Below are positions 26,062 to 33,328 of a stretch of DNA of 64,000 bases, one piece after another (the first letter of the stretch is position 1; every line of letters starts with the position of its first letter). Origin of the DNA: Rhodanobacter denitrificans (GTDB lineage: Bacteria > Pseudomonadota > Gammaproteobacteria > Xanthomonadales > Rhodanobacteraceae). The notes beneath the pieces are model-generated. The model was not told where the DNA came from, ran no database searches, and saw only the letters and a program-made list of their open reading frames with translations. The position numbers were made by a program, and so were the translations under genes. The DNA is taken from NCBI GenBank assembly GCA_017848855.1, contig JAFIHF010000041.1, forward strand, positions 1-64,000, given 5' to 3'.

Positions 26062-27462
26062 ATGAACGATGCAGGCGCCGGCGTCGCCGGCCGCACCCCC
26101 ACCGTGAGCGCGCGCATTTCGCCCGCCGGCGGTCTGGACATTCTTTCCCGCCACGAGGTGGCGCGCCTGCGCGGCGCCAGCGATTCGGGCCTGCACGGTT
26201 TGCTGCGCCGCTGCGCGCTGGCGGTGCTGACCTCGGGCACGATCAGCGACGATCCGCGGGCGATCCTCGAGCAGTATCCGGACTTCGACATCCAGGTGCT
26301 GCAGCAGGACCGCGGCATCAAGATCGAGCTGACCAAGGCGCCGGCGCAGGCCTTCGTGGACGGCCAGATCATCCGCGGCATCAACGAGCTGCTGGTGGCG
26401 GTGGTGCGCGACATCGTCTACGTGTCCACCCAGCTGGAGCAGGCCATTGCCGATCTCGAGCCATCCGACGCGCTGACCCAGGGCGTGTTCGAGGTGCTGC
26501 GCAACGCGCGTATCCTCAAGCCGAACGTCGACCCGAACCTGGTGGTGTGCTGGGGCGGCCACTCGATCTCGCGCGAGGAATACGACTACACCAAAGCGGT
26601 GGGCTACCAGCTCGGCCTGCGCGGGCTGGACATCTGCACCGGTTGCGGCCCGGGCGCGATGAAGGGGCCGATGAAGGGGGCGACGATCGCGCACGCCAAG
26701 CAGCGCCATCGCAACAACCGCTACATCGGCATCACCGAGCCGGGCATCATCGCGGCCGAGTCGCCGAACCCGATCGTCAACCACCTGGTCATCATGCAGG
26801 ACATCGAGAAGCGTCTCGAAGCGTTCGTGCGCATCGGCCACGGCATCATCGTGTTCCCCGGCGGCGTGGGCACGGCGGAGGAGATCCTCTACCTGCTCGG
26901 CATCCTGCTGCATCCGGACAACGCGGGCATTCCGTTTCCGCTGATCCTCACCGGGCCGAAGCAGTCGGCGCCGTACTTCGAGCAGATCGACAAGTTCCTC
27001 CGCCTCGCGCTGGGCGACGCGGTGGCCGAGCACTACCAGATCGTGGTGGACGACCCGGCCACGGTGGCGCGGGCGATGGCCCGTGGCATCGACAAGGTGC
27101 GCAACAACCGCCTCGACACCAAAGACGCGTTCTTCTTCAACTGGGCGCTGCGCATCCCGCTGGAATTCCAGACCCCGTTCCGCCCCACCCACGAGGCGAT
27201 GCGCGGCCTGCAGATCCGCCACGGCCGCCCCCTGCACGAACTGGCGGCGGACCTGCGCCGCGCGTTCTCCGGCATCGTCGCCGGCAACGTCAAGGAGGAG
27301 GGCGTGCAGGCGATCGAGTGCAACGGTCCGTTCGACATCGACGGCGACCGCGACATCATGCAGGCGCTCGACAAGCTGCTGCGGGCCTTCGTGCAGCAGC
27401 ACCGCATGAAGCTGCCCGGCGGCGCGGCCTACGTGCCGTGCTACCGCGTGATCACCGGCTGA
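26062..27462 (+). CDS. ppnN: Pyrimidine/purine nucleotide 5'-monophosphate nucleosidase
   Basis: PpnN hydrolyses nucleoside monophosphates to base and ribose 5-phosphate. In E. coli it binds (p)ppGpp, linking it to growth control. The 466-residue protein aligns along its whole length with E. coli PpnN/YgdH: ISPAGGLDILSRHEVARL, VVCWGGHSIS, TGCGPGAMKGPMKGA, FPGGVGTAEEILYLLGIL and the C-terminal QQHRMKLPGGAAYVPCY. The start at 26062 has GGAG upstream; an in-frame ATG at 26050 is possible. The tRNA-Asn gene follows by 67 bp. Confidence 0.94.
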   Translation: MNDAGAGVAGRTPTVSARISPAGGLDILSRHEVARLRGASDSGLHGLLRRCALAVLTSGTISDDPRAILEQYPDFDIQVLQQDRGIKIELTKAPAQAFVDGQIIRGINELLVAVVRDIVYVSTQLEQAIADLEPSDALTQGVFEVLRNARILKPNVDPNLVVCWGGHSISREEYDYTKAVGYQLGLRGLDICTGCGPGAMKGPMKGATIAHAKQRHRNNRYIGITEPGIIAAESPNPIVNHLVIMQDIEKRLEAFVRIGHGIIVFPGGVGTAEEILYLLGILLHPDNAGIPFPLILTGPKQSAPYFEQIDKFLRLALGDAVAEHYQIVVDDPATVARAMARGIDKVRNNRLDTKDAFFFNWALRIPLEFQTPFRPTHEAMRGLQIRHGRPLHELAADLRRAFSGIVAGNVKEEGVQAIECNGPFDIDGDRDIMQALDKLLRAFVQQHRMKLPGGAAYVPCYRVITG

Positions 27463-27529
27463 GCAACGCGCCGGCCGCGGCGCGGCGGGTTGACAGCGCG
27501 CCGCGTCATCGACAAACTACGCAGCTCCC

Positions 27530-27606
27530 GCCCGAATAGCTCAGCTGGTTAGAGCACTTGACTGTTAATCAGGGGGTCGTTGGTTCGAGTCCAACTTCGG
27601 GCGCCA
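27530..27606 (+). tRNA. tRNA-Asn (GTT)
   Basis: This is a 77-nt cloverleaf with acceptor arms GCCCGAA and TTCGGGC, D arm AGCTCAGCTGGTTAGAGC, anticodon GTT in the loop of TTGACTGTTAATCAG, T arm GGTTCGAGTCC and encoded CCA. Its 3' end is the attachment site of the element that follows. The last 23 bases are repeated at 35213-35235. Confidence 0.97.
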
Positions 27607-27607
27607 T
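27584..27607 (+). other. attL (tRNA-Asn 3' end)
   Basis: TTCGAGTCCAACTTCGGG followed by CGCCAT spans the T arm, acceptor and CCA of tRNA-Asn. It is repeated at the far end of the element with one G fewer. Confidence 0.9.
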
Positions 27608-27641
27608 CTAAGCGTCACGCAACATCCCGCAACACCCTTGA

Positions 27642-27666
27642 AACCGCGCTACGGCGCGGTTTTTTG
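27642..27666 (+). terminator. Terminator after tRNA-Asn, supplied by the element
   Basis: AACCGCGC-TACG-GCGCGGTT followed by TTTTTG lies inside the element, 36 bp after the tRNA. It replaces the chromosomal terminator, which integration has displaced to 35241-35268. Confidence 0.85.
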
Positions 27667-27705
27667 TTGCACGACCGTCCCGCACGACCCTTGAATAGCA
27701 TCGGA

Positions 27706-27770
27706 CTACCCGCAATTTTGCGGGTATGGGTACGGGTACGGGGCTGCCCGGCGGAGCGCGTACCCGAAAA
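27706..27770 (+). promoter_or_regulatory. Repeats upstream of the integrase (possible arm sites)
   Basis: A CCCGCAATTTTGCGGG hairpin is followed by three GGGTA units (GGGTATGGGTACGGGTACGG), and CGTACCCG occurs just before the gene. Short repeats between an att site and the integrase often bind the integrase arm domain; that role is inferred here. Confidence 0.4.
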
Positions 27771-27787
27771 ACTTCGGAGTGACCGCG

Positions 27788-29116
27788 ATGCCAAAGCGTG
27801 CAGACCCGTTGACCCCTTCCGCTGTTCAGAACGCCAAACCCGGGTTGAATCCTTTGTGGCCGGTCGGGGATGCGAGGCGTACCCCGGGCGCGAGTGAATC
27901 GTTCAAGATGCCTGACGGACGCGGCATGTTCCTGCTGGTGCAGCCGGGCGGCAGCAAACTGTGGCGTTGGCGGTATCACCGCCCCGGTACTGGCGCGGAA
28001 AACACGCTGTCGCTGGGCAGCTATCCCGAAGTCACGTTGAAGCGGGCGCGTGAGAAGCGCGAGGAAGCCCGCGCCCTGCTGGCCGATGGCATCGACCCGG
28101 GTGTGCAACGTCAAGCCTGCAAAGCCGCCAGCGCGACATCAGCGGCCAACACCTTCGAGGTAGTGGCGCGCGAGTGGGTGGCACGCAAGGCCGCGCATGA
28201 ATGGGTGGCGACCCAGACGGCGAAGGAAACTCGCAATCTGGAAAGGCACGTCTTCCCAAAAATCGGCCAAAAGCCTATTGCCGAGTTGGACGTGGATGAC
28301 CTGTCGCCTATCGTGCTGGGACTGGCTGATGCCGGTCACCATGAGTTGGCGCACCGACTGCGCGCGGACCTGAGTCGCATTTTCGTCTATGCCGCCGCCA
28401 CCAAGCGCATCCCGCGTGGCGCCAACCCTGCTGCGCCGCTCAAGGAGTTGATGCCACCGCGCAGGCCGTCGAAGCGGATGCCCACCATTACCGACCCGAC
28501 ACGCATCGGCGAACTGCTGCGCGCCATCGACACGCACGCTGGAACGTTCATTGTTGGCTGCGCGCTCAAGCTGTCCGCCATGTGGGCTTGCCGTCCGGGC
28601 GAGATTCGGCAATCCGAATGGGTCAACGTTGATCTGGACAGCGAGCACCCGACGCTGACCATTCCACCCAGTATCCGCAAGCTGCGGCGAGTGCAGAAAG
28701 AAGACCCTGAGACGTTGCCACATATCGTGCCGTTGTCGACGCAAGCGGTCGGCATCCTGCGTGAGCTGCATGCCGTGACCGGGCGCGGCAGGTATCTGTT
28801 TCCCGGCGCACGCGATCCGAAGCGGTCCATGAGCGAGGCTGCCGTTACCGCTGCGCTGGCACGGCTGGGCTACAAGGGGGCGTTGGTCGCGCATGGCTTC
28901 CGGCATATGGCAAGCACGTTACTCAACGAACACGGCTGGCCGCCGGACGCCATCGAGCGCCAGCTATCGCACAAGGATAAGGACAAGATTCGCGGCACGT
29001 ACAACCTTGCACAGTACATGGACGAGCGCCGCCGCATGATGCAGTCACTGGCCGACCATCTGGACGGGTTGCGCACTGGCGGTGCTGTGGTGCTGTTCGA
29101 GCGCAAGGCCAGCTAG
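27788..29116 (+). CDS. P4-type tyrosine integrase
   Basis: The 442-residue site-specific recombinase integrates and excises the element at tRNA-Asn. It has the DUF4102-type N-terminal arm-binding domain (residues about 35-95), a SAM-like core-binding domain (about 105-210) and the catalytic domain. The catalytic residues are Arg in CRPGEIRQSEW, His and Arg in AHGFRHMAST, His in LSHKD, and Tyr in GTYNLAQYMDERRRMM. The start at 27788 has GGAG eight bases upstream; a GTG nine bases earlier is less likely. It reads away from the tRNA, as usual for this class. All catalytic residues are present, so it may be active. Confidence 0.95.
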   Translation: MPKRADPLTPSAVQNAKPGLNPLWPVGDARRTPGASESFKMPDGRGMFLLVQPGGSKLWRWRYHRPGTGAENTLSLGSYPEVTLKRAREKREEARALLADGIDPGVQRQACKAASATSAANTFEVVAREWVARKAAHEWVATQTAKETRNLERHVFPKIGQKPIAELDVDDLSPIVLGLADAGHHELAHRLRADLSRIFVYAAATKRIPRGANPAAPLKELMPPRRPSKRMPTITDPTRIGELLRAIDTHAGTFIVGCALKLSAMWACRPGEIRQSEWVNVDLDSEHPTLTIPPSIRKLRRVQKEDPETLPHIVPLSTQAVGILRELHAVTGRGRYLFPGARDPKRSMSEAAVTAALARLGYKGALVAHGFRHMASTLLNEHGWPPDAIERQLSHKDKDKIRGTYNLAQYMDERRRMMQSLADHLDGLRTGGAVVLFERKAS

Positions 29117-29127
29117 TCGCAGGCAAG

Positions 29128-29220
29128 CCCAACCGCGCGCAGTACTTGGCTGATCGCCAGCGAACGATGCAGACACGGGTCGACTATCTGGACGGCCTGC
29201 ATTCTGACGCCGCCGTGAGG
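29128..29220 (+). pseudogene. C-terminal remnant of a second integrase
   Basis: Directly after the integrase stop, in another frame, the DNA reads NRAQYLADRQRTMQTRVDYL followed by DGLHSDAAV. This matches the end of the intact integrase (NLAQYMDERRRMMQSLADHL, DGLRTGGAV) with many substitutions. It is too diverged to be a recent duplication. It looks like the tail of a different integrase left by an earlier or recombinant insertion. The rest of 29117-29335 holds nothing else I can name. Confidence 0.7.
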
Positions 29221-29335
29221 CCATTCCGGCGCAAGTTGGACTGCCCCTTTCACGCTGCGCCTAGAATGGCCATCCGAACGCCGGGCGCCTTCGCCGGCTG
29301 GCGCGGTTCCTGTTGAAGGGCACAGAGGTGTGCGT

Positions 29336-29902
29336 ATGACGAACTTCGATGAGGTGGACTATCCGGGGTGGAATGACTGGCAGCATTACTCAGTCCTTAC
29401 AGTAGGACATGCGGCATGTCTGTTGAGTGGTGTTCACCCACTGACCTTCGCGGGTACGGGTTACGATGGCCTGCCTGCATCTGTCAGAAGCAAGGGGCAT
29501 GTAATTACAGATGCCATCCAAAAGCGCGAGCTTTTGCCGAGGACACTCTATGTGGTGCGAAATGGCAACTTAACATGCATGGCATCCGACCAACTGCCAA
29601 CCAGCGATCCAATCGCATATGACACGATCTTGGCTTTCGAAGATTTTGCCAAGTGGTGTAACGAATACGGCTATGAGCACCCTTGGCAGGATGACACGCA
29701 TGCCTCTGATGAGAGGCCGCTATCTGCGCGGGAGCGCAGAACGTGGCTGGCGATCATCCGCGCTCTGTCGGTCATGGCGAAACTTCCTGATCGCGGCGCA
29801 GCTGGCGCTGTGGAAAAACAGTTGCAGGAACTCGGATTCGGATCACCTAAGGTGAAAGTCATTGGCGATGTCTTGAGCGAGGCGCGCGCTCTTGAGCCTT
29901 GA
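29336..29902 (+). CDS. Hypothetical element protein
   Basis: The 188-residue soluble protein has no signal peptide. The N-terminal part (residues 1-125) contains GWNDWQHYSVLTVGHAACLL and an AYDTILAFEDFAKWCNEYGY segment. The C-terminal 60 residues (RPLSARERRTWLAIIRALSV onward, ending LGFGSPKVKVIGDVLSEARA) form a helical domain. I recall similar tails on proteins encoded in proteobacterial islands beside the excisionase; this is memory, not a search. The start has GAGG seven bases upstream. The specific role is unknown. Confidence 0.7.
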   Translation: MTNFDEVDYPGWNDWQHYSVLTVGHAACLLSGVHPLTFAGTGYDGLPASVRSKGHVITDAIQKRELLPRTLYVVRNGNLTCMASDQLPTSDPIAYDTILAFEDFAKWCNEYGYEHPWQDDTHASDERPLSARERRTWLAIIRALSVMAKLPDRGAAGAVEKQLQELGFGSPKVKVIGDVLSEARALEP

Positions 29903-29904
29903 CG

Positions 29905-29962
29905 GAAACGGTAATTGCCGAAGACGAAACGGTAATTACTCCATAACGAATTGATCGTTCGC
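29905..29962 (+). promoter_or_regulatory. Direct repeats and palindrome upstream of the excisionase-like gene
   Basis: GAAACGGTAATT occurs at 29905-29916 and 29926-29937, an exact 12-bp repeat at a 21-bp pitch, which is two turns of the helix. A 10-bp palindrome, GTTCGCGAAC, follows at 29953-29962. The layout suits a regulator or excisionase binding region controlling the alpA-DUF3631 operon. Confidence 0.5.
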
Positions 29963-30011
29963 GAACATCGCCGGTAAGCCCGTGATAACGGGAGCTATTG
30001 GAGATGCCGCA

Positions 30012-30239
30012 ATGTCCACGCAAGCCCAACCCCTCGCCAAGCTGGTACCCGGTGACCTTGTCACCGAACACGAAGCCGCTGCCATGCTTGGCATCGGCGT
30101 CCGCACGCTTAGAAACTGGCGTGCGCTACGTAATAAAAAAGGTCCGCGCTATCGCAAGATCGGTGCACGACTGGTGCGCTATCACGTCGCCGATCTTGAA
30201 GCGTTCCAGCGCGTCATGGCGGGTGAGGTGGAACAATGA
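30012..30239 (+). CDS. Excisionase-like HTH protein (AlpA/MerR type)
   Basis: The 75-residue protein is a single winged-helix domain: LVTEHEAAAMLGIGVRTLRN for the helix-turn-helix, followed by RYRKIGARLVRYHVADLEAF. Such proteins act as excisionases or transcription activators in integrative elements. GGAG precedes the ATG by eight bases. Its stop overlaps the next start (ATGA), so it is coupled to the DUF3631 gene. A longer GTG frame to 29982 has no better signal. Confidence 0.85.
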   Translation: MSTQAQPLAKLVPGDLVTEHEAAAMLGIGVRTLRNWRALRNKKGPRYRKIGARLVRYHVADLEAFQRVMAGEVEQ

Positions 30240-31756
30240 GCGCTGTGCTGCCGCTGCATCGGCAGGAGTCTGACTGCATCGAAGTCGCCTTGCAGAAGCT
30301 GGACACTGACCCCGGCGCATTGTTCGAGTGTGCGGTGTTGAAAGCGTTGACCGCCGTGCGCCAAACTGACCCGGCCCGATACCAGCGAGTACGCGCGGCT
30401 GCGAAAGGCAAAGCCGGTGTGGCCGAGCTGGACAAGCTGACCGCGCCGCAGAATGATGATCGCACCATTGAGATGTTCCCGGACGTGGAGCCGTGGCCGC
30501 ATCCTGTGGACGGCGAAACGATGTTGATGGCCATCTACAGCATCATCGCCCAACACGTCATTGCCGACCCGCCGACGATCCGCGCGGCTTCCCTGTGGAT
30601 CGTCCATACCTACTGTATGGACGTGCTCACAGTGTCTCCGCTCGCACACGTCACCTCACCGGAAATGCGCTGCGGTAAGACAGTGCTGCTCACTGCGATG
30701 ATGCGGCTGGTGTACCGCCCGCTGTACGTGGCCAGCATCTCCCCGGCAGCAATTTTCCGCACGGTGGAGCGGTGGGCGCCGACGCTGGGCATCGACGAGG
30801 TGGACGCCTTCATGCGAGACAATGATGAAGCGCGAGGCCTTATCAATTCCGGCCTGTACCGCGAGAGCGCGATGGTCATCCGCTGTATGGGCGATGACAA
30901 CACACCCACGCAATTCAGCACGTGGTCACCCAAGATTCTCTGCGGCATCGGCAAGCTGGCCGGAACCATCGAAGATCGTTCCATCCCGCTACGCATGCGC
31001 CGTAAGGTTAAGGGCGAGGTTGTCGCCAGTATCCGGCGGTCTGATCCCCAGCTGTGGGACGACTTGAAAGCGCAGTTGACGCGTTGGGCGAATGACCACC
31101 GCCAACATATCGCGGCGGCACGGCCTGCACCAGCGGCAGGGCTTGGCGACCGCGCGCAAGATTGCTGGGAGCCGTTGTTCGCCATCGCAGATGAGGCAGG
31201 CGGGGAGTGGCCGCGACAGGCGCGCACGGCAGCGGTGGCGCTTCACGGCGTGGAGGAGGAAACCCCAAGCATCGGCGTAGAGCTGTTGCGCGATGTGGAG
31301 GTCGCGTTCAAGGAGCGAGGCGCCAGCCGGCTTGCCAGTCGCGCGCTGCTGGAAATCCTGACCGGCGACGATGAGGCGCCTTGGGCGACATGGAACCGGG
31401 GCAAGCCGATGTCGGTGCGCCAACTCGCCGCGAGGCTTTCGGAGTTCGGCATCACGCCCAAGACAACCCGGCTCCCGAACGGCGACCGGCTCAAGGGCTA
31501 CGCGCTTGTCGACTTCGCCGATGCCTTCGCCCGCTATCTTTCCGCCGATGGGGGGGATTCATCCGTGACACCGGGACAACCGCATAGCAGCGTGGTTTGT
31601 GAGGTATCGCCAAGCGTGACACCCGCCAACGCGTCACGCATCGCCAAAGCCACGGAACCCGCATGGGACAAGGCTTGTCACGATGTCACGGATAAAAACA
31701 GGGGTGCGGAGAAAAAGGATGGAGGCAGCACAGACATGGAGGCCTTCGACCTATGA
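30236..31756 (+). CDS. DUF3631-type ATPase (putative replication protein)
   Basis: The 506-residue protein has a P-loop-like segment TSPEMRCGKT (140-149) and an acidic Walker-B-like segment LGIDEVDAF (184-192). LCGIGKLAGTIEDRSIPLRM follows, with the arginine-rich MRRK stretch. The C-terminal part (about 275-425) fits the DUF3631 pattern found in primase-helicase-like proteins of satellites and islands, ending with a winged-helix-like stretch (VRQLAARLSEFGITPKTTRL). A role in element replication is inferred. The Walker A is degenerate in its first glycine. It is coupled to genes on both sides by ATGA overlaps. Confidence 0.75.
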   Translation: MSAVLPLHRQESDCIEVALQKLDTDPGALFECAVLKALTAVRQTDPARYQRVRAAAKGKAGVAELDKLTAPQNDDRTIEMFPDVEPWPHPVDGETMLMAIYSIIAQHVIADPPTIRAASLWIVHTYCMDVLTVSPLAHVTSPEMRCGKTVLLTAMMRLVYRPLYVASISPAAIFRTVERWAPTLGIDEVDAFMRDNDEARGLINSGLYRESAMVIRCMGDDNTPTQFSTWSPKILCGIGKLAGTIEDRSIPLRMRRKVKGEVVASIRRSDPQLWDDLKAQLTRWANDHRQHIAAARPAPAAGLGDRAQDCWEPLFAIADEAGGEWPRQARTAAVALHGVEEETPSIGVELLRDVEVAFKERGASRLASRALLEILTGDDEAPWATWNRGKPMSVRQLAARLSEFGITPKTTRLPNGDRLKGYALVDFADAFARYLSADGGDSSVTPGQPHSSVVCEVSPSVTPANASRIAKATEPAWDKACHDVTDKNRGAEKKDGGSTDMEAFDL

Positions 31757-32109
31757 TCGCCGTTCCACTGATCCGCGAATTGCAGCAGGCCGGCATCGTC
31801 TTGTCGGCACGCGGTGACGATCTGCACGTCGAGGCGCCTGTCGGCGTCGTCACGCCGGGATTGCGCCAACGCATCGTCGAACACAAAGCCGACCTGTTGG
31901 CTGAACTGCATTACTCCGATACCCGTGCTGGCCTGTTGACGCTGACCGACCGGCTGGGCATCGACCGCGCCATCATGGCGCGTATCCCGTCCGCTGACCT
32001 ATTGCGATGGGCGAGCGTGCCTGCCGAGGCTCTGTTGGCCTACCTGTGCGGATTGGACGATGCCGTCACCCGGCAGGCTGGCGGCAACGTGCCGCGACCG
32101 TCCACGTGA
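31753..32109 (+). CDS. TubC_N-like small protein
   Basis: The 118-residue protein has an N-terminal half (1-55) that matches the TubC_N docking-domain pattern: LIRELQQAGIVLSARGDDLH followed by VEAPVGVVTPGLRQRIVEHK and ADLLAEL. That domain is best known at the ends of NRPS/PKS proteins, but similar sequences sit next to DUF3631 genes in mobile elements. The C-terminal half is of unknown fold. The overlap with the ATPase gene suggests that the two proteins act together, perhaps by docking. Confidence 0.6.
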   Translation: MIAVPLIRELQQAGIVLSARGDDLHVEAPVGVVTPGLRQRIVEHKADLLAELHYSDTRAGLLTLTDRLGIDRAIMARIPSADLLRWASVPAEALLAYLCGLDDAVTRQAGGNVPRPST

Positions 32110-32115
32110 CCTTTC

Positions 32116-32439
32116 CTAGAGAGTGTCGTCCGCTGAATGCTCGTTCGCCGTCAAGGCCAGTTCTTCAATGTCGGGGAAGAACTCGCCCACGTTGCAGTTC
32201 AGGGCAATGGCGAGCTTGACCAGCGTGGGGATTGTGGCGGCACGTTTCCCATTCTCGATCATGCCGATATGGGCGCGGTCGAGGGGGATGCTGTAGGCCA
32301 ACTTGTCTTGACTGATGTTCTTTGCCTGCCGGATGGCCCTTATGCGTGACCCTACAGCGATCAGCAAACCGGACGGAGGTCCTTGCCTCGTCTTTGCATG
32401 AGTGGACTTCGTTCCCTTGCCGGTGTGCTTGGTGGCCAT
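32116..32439 (-). CDS. XRE-family repressor
   Basis: The 107-residue protein has a basic N-terminal tail (about 25 residues rich in Lys, Thr, His) and a standard five-helix XRE domain (VGSRIRAIRQAKNISQDKLA, then IGMIENGKRAATIPTLVKLA). It is convergent with the ATPase operon and divergent from the exported-protein genes, so it probably represses its own promoter and perhaps the cargo. I see no Shine-Dalgarno sequence before its ATG. Confidence 0.85.
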   Translation of the reverse strand: MATKHTGKGTKSTHAKTRQGPPSGLLIAVGSRIRAIRQAKNISQDKLAYSIPLDRAHIGMIENGKRAATIPTLVKLAIALNCNVGEFFPDIEELALTANEHSADDTL

Positions 32440-32472
32440 CGGCGAAAAGATAGGTGCCTGTTGACGGCAATA

Positions 32473-32497
32473 CCTCTGGCGGAATAGCCTCTGGCGG
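32473..32497 (+). promoter_or_regulatory. Direct repeats between the repressor and the cargo operon
   Basis: CCTCTGGCGG occurs at 32473-32482 and 32488-32497, a 15-bp pitch, in the 91-bp divergent gap. TTGACG at 32461 could be a -35. This is the natural place for repressor operators; the assignment is an inference. Confidence 0.35.
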
Positions 32498-32530
32498 CAC
32501 TACTCATGTTGGTAGCTGGGGGAGAAAACC

Positions 32531-32953
32531 ATGAAGTACCGCCTAGTCGCTTGCGCAATGCTTGCCCTAAGTTCCCTGCCAACCCATGCGCAAGGCGTCA
32601 CCACGCAAGGTATGGCTTCCGATATCCAAGCATTCCTAAAAAAACCCGACCAAAGAGTAGATGCCATGACAGCGGCGCGATTCAGCTCTGCCATCTCATT
32701 AGTTATTGGCGAGTATGTAGTTTTGACGGCTGTTGCAGAAAAGGAGCAAGGGCATCTAGGCTGCATTGATGAAAAAATGGACCGAGACAAGATTCTAAAA
32801 AATGTCTCTCAAGCAATAAAAGCAGACAATGACATAAGCGCTAATACATATCTCGGCACAATGGAGGCGATCACCGAAGCCTATCCATGCCTAACTCCGC
32901 GCGCCTTTGTAGAACCTGCCACTAATGGGAAAGTCATCGGGAATAGCAACTGA
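32531..32953 (+). CDS. Exported protein of unknown function (cargo gene 1)
   Basis: The 140-residue precursor has a signal peptide (MKYRLVACAMLALSSLPTHAQ, cleavage after residue 20). The mature part, about 120 residues, is mostly helical with two cysteines (LGCIDEKM and YPCLTP) and could form one disulfide. The layout, a signal peptide, a helical body and a late Cys in an AITEAYPC context, faintly recalls the Rap1a/Tai class of periplasmic immunity proteins, but I cannot confirm it. The region is A+T-rich compared with the chromosome. GGGGGAG precedes the ATG. It overlaps the next gene by one base. Confidence 0.75.
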   Translation: MKYRLVACAMLALSSLPTHAQGVTTQGMASDIQAFLKKPDQRVDAMTAARFSSAISLVIGEYVVLTAVAEKEQGHLGCIDEKMDRDKILKNVSQAIKADNDISANTYLGTMEAITEAYPCLTPRAFVEPATNGKVIGNSN

Positions 32954-33324
32954 TGGCCACCCATGCCGCCACCACATTGGTCAATCGCAACCATGCCGCA
33001 TTCAGTCGCGCCAAATGCATAGCGCTTTTGACTCTTGCTATCGCTCCATCAATTGCAATCGCAGGCGCGCCATTCTGCGAGGTAGATAGCGGCGGCCAGC
33101 ATTGTTACTACTACAACATACAATCTTGCCTGCAAGCAGCCCGCCTAAGTAATGGCGCGTGCGTGGCTAATCAAGATGCGCAGCAAACCACGAGCAGCGG
33201 CGCCCCCTTCTGCGTCGTGAGTAGCTCCGGCGCTCAATGCACCTATTACGACTTCAATGTCTGCCGTCAAGCGGCGCAGTTCATGAACGGTGCGTGCGTA
33301 GCCAATGCGAAGCAGCAGGAGTAG
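32953..33324 (+). CDS. Exported protein with tandem Cys repeats (cargo gene 2)
   Basis: The 123-residue precursor has a signal peptide ending near SIAIAG (residue 38). The rest consists of two copies of a roughly 37-residue unit: GAPFC-x-V, then QHCYYYNIQSCLQAARLSNG-ACVAN in the first and AQCTYYDFNVCRQAAQFMNG-ACVAN in the second. Each unit has four Cys at matching positions. The pattern recalls DUF3551 proteins, normally one unit per protein. The function is unknown; a periplasmic or secreted disulfide-rich protein is likely. It overlaps gene 1 by one base, so it is translated in coupling. Confidence 0.75.
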   Translation: MATHAATTLVNRNHAAFSRAKCIALLTLAIAPSIAIAGAPFCEVDSGGQHCYYYNIQSCLQAARLSNGACVANQDAQQTTSSGAPFCVVSSSGAQCTYYDFNVCRQAAQFMNGACVANAKQQE

Positions 33325-33328
33325 TGCC

